From JAAYZK01 sp964535025 (lineage in GTDB: Bacteria; Planctomycetota; Phycisphaerae; SM23-33; FEN-1343): a DNA stretch of 16,322 nt. Of this stretch, positions 1 to 8,100 are shown piece after piece. The translations under genes were made by a program, and so were the position numbers. The notes under the pieces are model-generated. The model had not been told where the DNA came from. It saw only the letters and a program-made list of their open reading frames with translations, and did no database searches. Location: NCBI GenBank assembly GCA_964535025.1, contig CAZHRW010000151.1:1-16322 (forward strand). The letters run 5' to 3'. Each line of letters starts with the position of its first letter. Position 1 is the stretch's first letter.

Positions 1-616
1 CGGCGGCGTCGGCGATCTCGTCGAGGGTGAGGTCGCGGCAATGGTGGCGGATGATGTAGCGGCGGGCGCGCAGGAGCTTCGGCCACGCCGGCGGGAGGCT
101 CTCGCCGCTTTCGCGGCGGAGGCGCGCGAAGACGATTTCGAAGATCCTCAGCATCAGCACCTTCAGGCGCAGGGCGTAGCCGTCGGCGCGGGCGGTCCAC
201 ACCTCGAACAGCTCGGCGAACAGCGACGCCAGGGCCGGCCGGGCGGCGAGGCGCAGCCGTCGCGGCCAGGCGGCGGCGAGGGCGTCGGCGAAGGCGGGTT
301 CGCGGCCGCCGAAGGGCAGGACGTGGACGAAATAGTGCCGGAACGGGTCGGCGGCGTCGGCGCGGTCCTCGCGGTAGTGCTCCCCGGGGCGGATCAGCAG
401 CAGGTCGCCGGCGGCGAAGTCGACCCACGCGTCGTCGATGAGTACCCGCCCGCGGCCCCGGGCGGTGTACCAGAGGTCGAAATCCGCGATCCGCGGCCGC
501 GGGGGCCGATAGACCTGCCCCGCGCCGGCGGCCATCAGGCCGACCGACCGGATGTGCGGATCGACGGCCCGGTAGAAGGCCTCACTCCACAGCGGCGTGC
601 TGCCGGCGGTGCTCAT
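1..616 (-). CDS. AraC-family transcriptional regulator (partial, 3' end beyond window)
   Basis: The reverse strand is open from an ATG at 616 to the window edge, giving 205 codons with no stop. The N-terminal part (about residues 25-130) looks like the cupin-type sensor domain of AraC regulators. It includes DLWYTARGRGRVLID, then FAAGDLLLIRPGEHY, then FRHYFVHVLPFG, the usual jelly-roll order with a 'GD-LL-RPG' turn. From about residue 181 the sequence RRYIIRHHCRDLTLDEIADAA matches the beginning of the first helix-turn-helix of the AraC/XylS DNA-binding domain; the rest lies outside the window. A GAGGAG ribosome site (627-632) sits 10 nt before the start. In this family the cupin usually binds a sugar or similar small ligand and the C-terminus activates a nearby operon. 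It is divergent from the URO-D-like operon, its likely target. The ligand cannot be read from the sequence. Confidence 0.9.
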   Translation of the reverse strand, partial: MSTAGSTPLWSEAFYRAVDPHIRSVGLMAAGAGQVYRPPRPRIADFDLWYTARGRGRVLIDDAWVDFAAGDLLLIRPGEHYREDRADAADPFRHYFVHVLPFGGREPAFADALAAAWPRRLRLAARPALASLFAELFEVWTARADGYALRLKVLMLRIFEIVFARLRRESGESLPPAWPKLLRARRYIIRHHCRDLTLDEIADAA

Positions 617-671
617 CGCGCGAAAACTCCTCGGTTCGTGGCGCCCACACAAAAGTCATTTCGTGCAAACA

Positions 672-700
672 ATTGTAGCATTGCCTAACGACAGCGCCAA
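672..700 (-). promoter_or_regulatory. Putative sigma-70 promoter of the AraC regulator gene
   Basis: Reading leftward, TTGGCG (695-700) and TACAAT (672-677) are separated by exactly 17 nt. The -10 matches TATAAT at five of six positions and the -35 keeps TTG. The predicted transcript would start near 665 and give a leader of about 50 nt before the ATG at 616. An 8-bp perfect palindrome ACAATTGT (669-676) covers the -10, as an autoregulatory operator would. Seen by eye only. Confidence 0.5.
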
Positions 701-716
701 GCCGTTGGGCTACACT
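688..716 (+). promoter_or_regulatory. Putative sigma-70 promoter of the URO-D-like operon
   Basis: ACGACA (688-693) and TACACT (711-716) lie 17 nt apart and match the consensus hexamers at four positions each. The element overlaps the leftward promoter at 672-700, so one bound regulator could affect both directions. A weak CCAA-GCCG-TTGG inverted repeat (697-708) lies in the spacer. A promoter needing an activator, as AraC targets often do, would be expected to be this imperfect. Confidence 0.35.
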
Positions 717-765
717 GGGCCGCCATGGACGTGAAGGTTTTCCATCGAATGATTGGAGCAACGTT

Positions 766-1923
766 GTGGCGGAGCGCATGACCGCTCGAGCGAGGATCCT
801 GGCGGCGATGCGGCGGGAGGCCGTCGACCGGGTGCCGTGTGCGATATCGTTCAACCCGCTGTACCCGTCCCAGCGGACGTGCTGGAACTTCCCTTGGCCG
901 CAGGAAGCCACCGTGGCCGAGCGGACCGCCTACCAGGTCGAGCAGCTCGGCCTCGACCAGGTGCTCCGCGTGGGCATCGACGGCTGCCGTGCGAGCGAGG
1001 GGGTGACCTCGCGGACGTGGATCGACGGCGGGCTGCTGCACAAGGCCTACGACACGCCGTCCGGCCAGCTGCACGCGTCGGTGCGTTACAACGCCTTGTG
1101 GGCCCACGGGCAGGACATCCCGCTGATGTCCGACTTCAACGTCGGCCACTTCGTCGAGCCGTGGATCCGCCACGAGCAGGACCTCGACTGCCTGCGGCAC
1201 GTGATGCGGTGGGACACGACCGGCCGGGCGCAGGGGCGGGTGCGGGCGATCTTCGCCGAGGTCCGGCCCGTGGCCGAACGGTACCACCTCGCCCTGGCCG
1301 CGCAGTTCGGCGAGGGGCTCACCGGGGCGATGAAGATGTTCGGCGCCGAGCCGCTCATGATGGCGGTGATCGAGCAGCCGGGCCTGGTCGAGGCGTTCAT
1401 GGCCCTCGAGCACGAGCTCAACCTCCGGCGGATCGACCTGGCGGCCGACTGCGGGGCCGACTTCATCTCCCGCAACGGGTTCTACGAGACGGGCGACTTC
1501 TACAGCCCGGCCATGCTCGAGCGGTTCGTCGGCGGCCCGCTCGCCGGCGAGGCCCGCGCCGCCCGCGCCGCCGGGCTGCTCAGCAGCTACACGATCCACA
1601 CCGGTGTGATGCCGATCCTCGACTACCTCGACACGCTGGGGCTCGATTCGCTGTTCGGGATCGACATCGGCTTCGAGGGCGTCGACGCGGCGGCGATCCG
1701 CGACCGCCTCGGCGGGCGCAAGAGCTTCTGGATCGGCCCCAGCAGCACCTACCACCTGTGGGCGGGCCCCGAGGCGACCCGCCGGGCCGCCCGCGAGACG
1801 TTCGAGGTCTTCGGCGGACGGCCCGGTTTTATCTTCACCCCCGGCGTGTCGGCCCACTCGATCATGCCGTGGGAGAGCACGCTGGCGATGATCGACGAAT
1901 GGAAACGCCTGCGCGGCGGGTGA
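766..1923 (+). CDS. Uroporphyrinogen decarboxylase / corrinoid methyltransferase-fold protein
   Basis: 385 residues, read from a GTG at 766 with GGAG (755-758) seven nt upstream; an in-frame ATG at 778 is the alternative. The opening TARARILAAMRREAVDRVP is the characteristic start of the URO-D superfamily (a TIM barrel covering heme URO-D and MtaA/MtbA-type methyltransferases). The C-terminal part, with DSLFGIDIGFEGVD, then LGGRKSFWIGPSS, then a closing glycine-rich 'FIFTPGVSAHSIMPWE' loop, also fits. The MtaA-like branch binds zinc through an HxC motif and a later Cys. Here H278 is followed by T279-G280, and the later position is V361, so the thiolate ligands are absent. The 'PxxMRQAGR' signature of heme URO-D is also missing. 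It is therefore a divergent member of unknown substrate, probably cytosolic. Such paralogs are frequent in planctomycete and Lentisphaera sugar-related loci. First gene of the operon, 23 nt before the next. Confidence 0.88.
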   Translation: MAERMTARARILAAMRREAVDRVPCAISFNPLYPSQRTCWNFPWPQEATVAERTAYQVEQLGLDQVLRVGIDGCRASEGVTSRTWIDGGLLHKAYDTPSGQLHASVRYNALWAHGQDIPLMSDFNVGHFVEPWIRHEQDLDCLRHVMRWDTTGRAQGRVRAIFAEVRPVAERYHLALAAQFGEGLTGAMKMFGAEPLMMAVIEQPGLVEAFMALEHELNLRRIDLAADCGADFISRNGFYETGDFYSPAMLERFVGGPLAGEARAARAAGLLSSYTIHTGVMPILDYLDTLGLDSLFGIDIGFEGVDAAAIRDRLGGRKSFWIGPSSTYHLWAGPEATRRAARETFEVFGGRPGFIFTPGVSAHSIMPWESTLAMIDEWKRLRGG

Positions 1924-1946
1924 GTCCGTCGGAAGGAGAGAACACC

Positions 1947-3656
1947 ATGAAGCGATGGATGCTTGTCTCGATGGTTCTCGTGTCTGTCCTGCCGGCCGGG
2001 GCGGGTGAGTACGTGGTCGACCCCGCCCATCCGGCGGCGAGTGATCAGGGGCCCGGCAGCGAGGCGCGGCCCTGGGCGACGCTCGCCCACGCCGCAGAGG
2101 CGGCCGCACCCGGCGACACGGTCCGCGTGCTGCCGGGGGTCTATCCCGGTCCGCTCCGCCCGGCCCGCAGCGGGACCGACGGCAGGCCGATCCGCTTCAT
2201 CGGGATCGCCGACGGCGACGCGCGGCCGATCATCGAGGGCGGCGACCCCGGCGTCGACCTCCGCAGGCGGGCGTGGATCCGCCTGGAGGGCTTCGAGATC
2301 CGCCACGCCGACGGCACCGGCGTCCAAATGGACCAGGGCGACCACCTCGAGATCGTCGCCAACCACATCCACCACACCGCCGGCACCGGCGTGCGGATCC
2401 CCCGCGGCAGCGACTGCCTCATCGATGCGAACTCTATCCACCACCTCGGCGTCCAGGGCATCCAGGGCGGCGGGTGGACCTACGACATCGACCGCTGCAC
2501 CTTCAGCCGCAACCGCATCCACACCAACCAGGTCGAGGACGGCATCCAGCTCGGCAGCGGCCACGACTGCGTCGTCGCGTACAACTACCTCCACGACATC
2601 CAGTCGCCCCCGCCCTCGCACACCGACGCCATCGAAATCCACAGCGACAACACCAACTACCGCATCATCGGCAACGTGATGCACAACATCCGCAGCGAGG
2701 CGCTCATGATCGAGGGCAACGAGCGCCGCGGCGGCGTCGGCGCGCCTTGGGTCGAGGGCAACATCATCTCCGACGGCGGCGGCGTGCCGCTCCAACTGTC
2801 GTGGACGCCCCGCAAGGCGCCCGAGGGCTCGGCCTACCACCGGGCCGTCGCCCGCCACAACACCGTCATCGGCGGCCGCTACCACGGCGTGAAGGTCGGC
2901 GCCAAGGCCCACGCCGCGACCGTCACCGCCAACATCCTCGCCTGCCCCGAGGGCGGGGTGCGCAGCTACGTCGAGGACGACGCCGACGCGCCGACGGTGG
3001 ATTACAACCTCTCGCCCATCCGCCGCTGGACGACCGGGCCGCACTTCATCAAGGCCGATCCGATGTTCGTCGACCCCAAATCGCCCGGCAGCGACACGCC
3101 GCCGAACGTCCGCCTGCGCCCGGACAGTCCCGCCATCGACGCCGGTCCCGGCGGCAGCGACATCGGGGCGATGGCCTACCCCAACGTCTACGTCGTCGAC
3201 GCGACCCACGCCGGAGCGACCGACGCGCTGTACGGCTACCCGGGCCTGCCGTTCAGAACCATCGGCCGCGCCGTCGCGGTCGCCCGGCCCGGCGAGACGA
3301 TCGTGGTCCGCGGCGGGGTGTACCGCGAGACGATCCGCCCGACCGTCGACGACCTCACGATCCGCGCCGCCGAGGGCGCCCGCGTCGTCGTCAGCGGCGC
3401 CGACCGCATCACCGGCTGGAGGCGCGACGGCGACCGCTGGCGCGCCGCCGTCGCCGAGCGGCCGACGGGCGTCCTCCGCGACGGCGCGCCGACCGACGCC
3501 TGGCGCTACGACGCCCAGGCCGGCCAGCTCATCGTCGACGGCGGCGACCCCCGCCTGCACCCGATCGAGGTCGTCGTCCGCGCGCTGGCCGTCGATCGCT
3601 CCGCCTGCGAAGATCTCACTGTCGAAGGTCTTACGGAAGGACCCCTGCGACCATGA
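1947..3656 (+). CDS. Secreted right-handed parallel beta-helix protein with truncated second module
   Basis: 569 residues from an ATG with AAGGAG (1933-1938) eight nt upstream. Residues 1-19 form a signal peptide: MKRW, a hydrophobic stretch, then PAGAG with cleavage near 19. The mature protein starts YVVDPAHPAASDQGPG, then PWATLAHAAEAAAPGDTVRVLPGVY. This is the entry segment of pectate-lyase-like / DUF1565-type beta-helix proteins. Coils with repeated N-x-I-H/N-x-I-x spacing (ANHIHHT, ANSIHHL, SRNRIHT, AYNYLHDI, IGNVMHNI) follow, and the module closes near residue 412 with SPAIDAGPGGSDIGAMAYP. A second entry segment starts at residue 415 (YVVDATHAGATD, RPGETIVVRGGVYRETIRP) and proceeds to SGADRITGW, but the protein ends about 150 residues later. 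Proteins of this fold act outside the cytoplasm on polysaccharides as lyases, hydrolases or binders. No catalytic set can be named. The TGA overlaps the next ATG. Confidence 0.85.
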   Translation: MKRWMLVSMVLVSVLPAGAGEYVVDPAHPAASDQGPGSEARPWATLAHAAEAAAPGDTVRVLPGVYPGPLRPARSGTDGRPIRFIGIADGDARPIIEGGDPGVDLRRRAWIRLEGFEIRHADGTGVQMDQGDHLEIVANHIHHTAGTGVRIPRGSDCLIDANSIHHLGVQGIQGGGWTYDIDRCTFSRNRIHTNQVEDGIQLGSGHDCVVAYNYLHDIQSPPPSHTDAIEIHSDNTNYRIIGNVMHNIRSEALMIEGNERRGGVGAPWVEGNIISDGGGVPLQLSWTPRKAPEGSAYHRAVARHNTVIGGRYHGVKVGAKAHAATVTANILACPEGGVRSYVEDDADAPTVDYNLSPIRRWTTGPHFIKADPMFVDPKSPGSDTPPNVRLRPDSPAIDAGPGGSDIGAMAYPNVYVVDATHAGATDALYGYPGLPFRTIGRAVAVARPGETIVVRGGVYRETIRPTVDDLTIRAAEGARVVVSGADRITGWRRDGDRWRAAVAERPTGVLRDGAPTDAWRYDAQAGQLIVDGGDPRLHPIEVVVRALAVDRSACEDLTVEGLTEGPLRP

Positions 3657-4942
3657 CACCCACGCCCCCCGACACCACGACCGAACGCCTCGCCCTCGAA
3701 GGCGGCCCCAAGGCCAAGCCGACGCCCTACGCCACCGGACGGCGGTTCGGCGAGGAGGAGATGCGCGAGCTGCGCGAGGCGCTCGACCAGAACACGCTGT
3801 TCTACGCCAAGGGACGCAAGGTGCGGGACCTCTGCGCGCGGTTCGCCGAGCGGTACGGCAAGCCGTACTGCGTCGCAAGCTCCAGCGGCACGGCGGCGCT
3901 GCACGTCGCCCTGGGCGCCGTCGGCGTGACGGTCGGCGACGAGGTGGTCACCAGCGTGCTGACCGACGCCGGCACGTTCATCGGCATCCTCTACCAGAAC
4001 GCCGTGCCGATCTTCGCCGACATCGACCCGGCGACCTACAACATGACGGCCGAGACGATCGCCCCCTGCCTCAGCGAGCGGACCCGGGCGGTGATCGTCG
4101 TCCACCTGGCCGGCAGCCCCGCCGACATGGACCCGATCGTCGAGCTGTGCCGCCGGCGGGGCATCGCGATCATCGAGGACTGCGCCCAGACGTACCTCGG
4201 CCGCTATCGCGGCCGCCTGGCCGGGACGATCGGCCAGATCGGCTGTTTCAGCCTCAACGACTACAAGCAGATCTCCGCCGGCGACGGCGGCCTGTGCATC
4301 ACCGACGACGAGGCCCTCGCCCACCGCATGGCCCTGTTCGCCGATAAGTGCTACCCCCGCGACCACTGGGGCATGCGCACGGGCCGCCAGTGCCAGTTCC
4401 TCGCGCCCAACTACCGCATGAGCGAGCTGTGCGGCGCCGTGGGGCTCGCCCAGCTCGGCAAGCTCGACGCCATCTGCGCCCGGCGGGCCGAGCTCGGCCG
4501 CATGCTCACCGGCCTGATCGCCGACGTGCCGGGCATCGCGCCGCCGAAGGTCCTCGACGGCTGCGAGTCGACCAATTGGTACTACATGTTCCGCGTCGAC
4601 GAGGGCCTCCTCGGCGTCCGCCGCGACGAGGTCGTCGCCGCCCTGCAGGCCGAGGGCCTGCCGGCGTCGTTCTACCTCAAGCGGGTCGACCAGATGGAGT
4701 TGTTCCAGCGGATGAGCATCTACCCCCCGCGCGACGACGGGTTCGTCTGCCCCTACGACCTGCCGCAGTACCCCCCCGGCCGGTTGGCCTACGACGCCGC
4801 CGCGTGTCCCAACGTCGACGGGGTCCTGCGGACGGCGATCATCGTGCAGGTGAACGAGTTCTACAGCGACGAGGACATCCGCCAGACCGCCGCGGCGATC
4901 CGCAAGGTGGCCCGCACCTTCGCCGCGCGTCACCGCCGCTGA
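3653..4942 (+). CDS. DegT/DnrJ/EryC1/StrS-family PLP-dependent aminotransferase
   Basis: 429 residues, normal length for the family. The ATG at 3653 overlaps the previous stop (ATGA), with GGAAGGA (3635-3641) 11 nt upstream, so translation is probably coupled. Fold-type I aminotransferase landmarks are in order. SSSGTAALH (S76-H84, with G79-T80 near the PLP phosphate) comes first, then IIEDCAQ with D176 for the pyridine nitrogen and Q179. SLNDYKQISAGDGG follows, with K205 as the Schiff-base lysine in the usual position before the GDGG turn. The later NYRMSELCGAVGLAQLGKLD is the typical DegT segment. The family transfers an amino group from glutamate or glutamine to a keto-sugar (or keto-cyclitol). 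The substrate here cannot be assigned. It has no signal peptide and is cytosolic, although it is coupled to a secreted beta-helix gene. It may modify a sugar released or built by the locus. No gene follows within the operon. Confidence 0.93.
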   Translation: MTPTPPDTTTERLALEGGPKAKPTPYATGRRFGEEEMRELREALDQNTLFYAKGRKVRDLCARFAERYGKPYCVASSSGTAALHVALGAVGVTVGDEVVTSVLTDAGTFIGILYQNAVPIFADIDPATYNMTAETIAPCLSERTRAVIVVHLAGSPADMDPIVELCRRRGIAIIEDCAQTYLGRYRGRLAGTIGQIGCFSLNDYKQISAGDGGLCITDDEALAHRMALFADKCYPRDHWGMRTGRQCQFLAPNYRMSELCGAVGLAQLGKLDAICARRAELGRMLTGLIADVPGIAPPKVLDGCESTNWYYMFRVDEGLLGVRRDEVVAALQAEGLPASFYLKRVDQMELFQRMSIYPPRDDGFVCPYDLPQYPPGRLAYDAAACPNVDGVLRTAIIVQVNEFYSDEDIRQTAAAIRKVARTFAARHRR

Positions 4943-5168
4943 CTGCGACGGTCGACCGCCGCTGCCGGGGGGAAGCATCTGCCCCGAATAAGCTATTGAC
5001 AAAAGCGACGACGTGGTCTAGCATTCTGGTTTGTAACCCCACTTCTTACGGTACAGATTTTTCGGGGTCCTGTGAGGATCTGTTCCTGGGTTGGCGTTGT
5101 TCTCGGATTGTGCGTGTGGAACTCGCGGGGCGTCTGCGCCAGGCGCGTCGCATCGAAGGGATGGGGCC
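4943..5168 (+). promoter_or_regulatory. Intergenic region with strong sigma-70 promoter and long leader of first giant gene
   Basis: TTGACA (4996-5001, perfect) and TAGCAT (5019-5024) are separated by 17 nt, the best promoter in the window. Transcription would start near 5031, leaving a leader of about 138 nt. The leader contains an inverted repeat GGTACAGAT (5050-5058) / ATCTGTTCC (5078-5086), eight of nine positions complementary, with a 19-nt loop. Before the promoter lie the palindrome CGGTCGACCG (4949-4958) and a CGGGG/CCCCG hairpin (4966-4970/4982-4986). Neither is followed by a T-run, so no intrinsic terminator is claimed. Confidence 0.65.
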
Positions 5169-8100
5169 TTGGCACATACCATGGGAACCGGCGCGACCGG
5201 TACAGCGTTCACGACTTCCACTCCTGACAGCAAAGGCACCTGCGGCGTGGCGCGGCATTCCCGCGCGGCCGGCCGGCGACCTTGGGACCTCGAGCCGTTG
5301 GAGCCGCGAGTGCTGCTGAGCGCCTCCATCAGCGGCTACGTCATCCAGGCCAACGCCGGCGGCGGTGGCGTACCGGGTGTAACGGTCTTCATGGACGCCA
5401 ACCGCAACGGCGAGCTTGACCTGGGCGAGCGCGCCGTCGTCACCGACGCCGCCGGCCGCTACGAATTCGCCAACACCCCGCCGGGCAACTACAACATCGC
5501 CACGCTGGTCAAAGACGGGCGGTACTGGACGGCCAACACCTTCGACCGTCTCATCGGCCTGGGCTCGTGGGAGGATTCAATCATGCTCGGGCCCACGTCC
5601 CCGGATCAGACGAATGACGACTTCGCGGGCCTGTGGGAGATCGACCCGGAGACCGGCTTCGCCACCAACCGTGTTCCCATCGCCCCCGACACCCGCGGGA
5701 CGATCTGGGCCGCCCTGACCGATCCGGCCATCGTCAACTACGGCGGCCTGACGGCCGTCCCGGGGCGACCCGGCTGGTATCTCTCGCAGGTCCAGAGCCC
5801 GGGCAATTCCTCGTGGAACATCTTGTTCGAGTGCGACGCGCACCTGGTGTCTCTCTACTGGGTGCCGGGTATGGCGTACGCTCAAGCCTCCTACGTCTGT
5901 ACGACGGACCACGACCTGGTCGTCGGCCACGGGTTGGATTTCGACCCCACCGGCGATCCCAACGTGGTCTACGGCGGCGTGGGTGACGACTACATCTGGC
6001 CGTGGAACGTCACGTACAACGAGGACTGGATGTGGAAGGCCGACCTGAGGGACCTCGATGACGGCGATGTCGAAACCCAAGATATCGCCGACCTGTGGCT
6101 ACCGGACAGCGGGATGGGGGATGTGCCGGTCGGCGACTTGCAGTTCGACGGCAGCGGCAACCTGTACCTGTTCAGGCAGCAACTCTTCCTCCTCGACAAG
6201 ACCAATGGGCAGGAATTGGATCGCATCTGGACGCCGGTCGACGACCAGGCCGCCGAATGGAACCCCGAAACGCTGACCTTCTGGACCGCCGGGGACGGCC
6301 TGGGCACCGTCAACCCGGCCACCGGCGCCGTCACCACGATCCGCTCCCACTTCGACTTCGGCATCCCCGACGGCACCCACGGCTACTTCGGCTGGACACT
6401 GCCCTACGTCATCGAAGGCCTGGAGTACCTCCCCGACGGCTTCACGGATCGGCCCGTCGAGCTGCGCGGCGCCGACGTCGAGTACATCAACTTCGATCAC
6501 GTCTACCACGCCGTCGGCATCCGCGGGCAGGTCTTCCGCGACGACAACGGCAACGGCGTCCGGGACCCCGGCGAGAACGCCGCCGCCGCCACGCAGCGCG
6601 TCTTCCTCGACGCCAACGGCAACGGCCGCTGCGACGCCGGCGAAACCTACCGCTGGACGGACAACCAGGGGCACTTCGCGTTCACCGATCAGCCGGCGGG
6701 CGTGTACCGCATCGTCGTCGAATCGGTCTTCGGCGGCGACGACGTGACCTGGGGCGGCAATCTGCGGCCCGGCTACGAGCTGGTCAACCTCGCCGAGGGG
6801 GAGATTCACGTCGTCGACTTCGGCGTCGGGCCCGCCGGCAAGGTCGTCGGGTCGGTCTTCGACGATCTCAACGCCGACTCCATCCACCAGGGCTGGCTGA
6901 CCGAGACGGACGCGCACTGGACGGCCCCCGCCCTGGCCATCACCGACTACACCACGATCCAGTCGACGATCGCCTTCGACCGGCCCGGCGCCACCGTCGC
7001 CGACCTCAACGTCTACCTCGACATCGCCCATACCTACGTCGGCGACCTGCGTGTGGACCTGGTCAGCCCCGCCGGGACGCGGGTGCGGCTGATCGACCGC
7101 GCCGGCGGCGCGGGCCACGATTTTCTCGGCACGGTGCTGGCCGATGACGCCACCGAGACCATCCAGGATGCCACCGCCGACGACGCGCCGTACACCGGCG
7201 CGTATCGGCCCGCCGAGGCCCTGGCCGCCTTCAACGGCGAACCGGTCACCGGCACCTGGACGCTGGAGATCGCCGACCACGGCGGCGGCGACGTCGGCAC
7301 GCTGAATGCATGGGAGCTGATCCTCACGATCCCCGCCGCCGGCGAACCGCCCCTGGCGGGGGTGCCCGTGTACGTCGACCTCGACACCAACGGCGTGATG
7401 AACACGGTGACCGTCCAGGGCGACGCCGCCCCCGCGCTGCCCATCCCCCTGGGCGGCACCGCCGAGTCGATCATCTCCATCAGCGATGCATCCGGCCCCG
7501 TCGCCGATGTGGACGTCTACCTCGACCTCTCCCACCCCTGGGTCGGCCACCTCATCATCGACCTGATCAGCCCCCGGGGCACCTTTGTGAGACTGACGCG
7601 CTTCAACGGCGAGTCCGGGACCAACTTCACCGGGACGATCTTCGACGACGAGGCCCTGGTCAGCATCGAAGACGCCGTCGGCCAGGACAACCCCTTCCCC
7701 GGGCGGTGGCGGCCTTACAGCATGCTGGCCGACTTCGACGGTGAACAGCCCTCCGGCGACTGGACCCTCAGCGTCACCGACCTGTACGGGCAATGGCCCG
7801 GGACGATCAACTTCTGGTCGCTGCGGCTGACGCTGGGCGACATCGTCACCACGACCGACGCCAACGGCATGTTCGTCTTCGAGGGTCTGCCCCCCGGGCC
7901 GTTGACGATCCGCCAGCAGCTCACGGCCCAGCGCGCGCCCACCTGGCCGCGGCCGACCGGTCAGACCATGGCGGAAGACTTCGCGGACTACCCGGCCCCC
8001 TACGTTCAGCGGGAGGCCGGCCACGCCGCCGTCCAGTCGGCGCAGGCGGCCTACACGGGCAGCTACGGCCTGGTGCCCGGCCGGTGGACGGTCGGCACGG

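Noticed and set aside
41..688. Forward open frame of 215 codons
   Set aside because: It is the shadow of the AraC regulator, whose reverse-strand frame has the cupin and helix-turn-helix sequence.
3657..3800. Frameshift continuing the second beta-helix module past its stop
   Set aside because: The other frames after 3656 show no beta-helix text; the aminotransferase begins immediately.
1749..3878. Very long open frame on the reverse strand
   Set aside because: It lies opposite the beta-helix gene, and its translation is low-complexity Val/Asp/Ala/Arg-rich text with no domain. This is the usual shadow of a high-GC coding region.
4966..4986. CGGGG/CCCCG hairpin after the aminotransferase as a terminator
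   Set aside because: The stem is only 5 bp with an 11-nt loop, and no T-run follows.
5091..5168. Upstream extension of the first giant protein to a TTG at 5091
   Set aside because: No ribosome site suits it, and it would read through the predicted leader; AAGGGA favours 5169.
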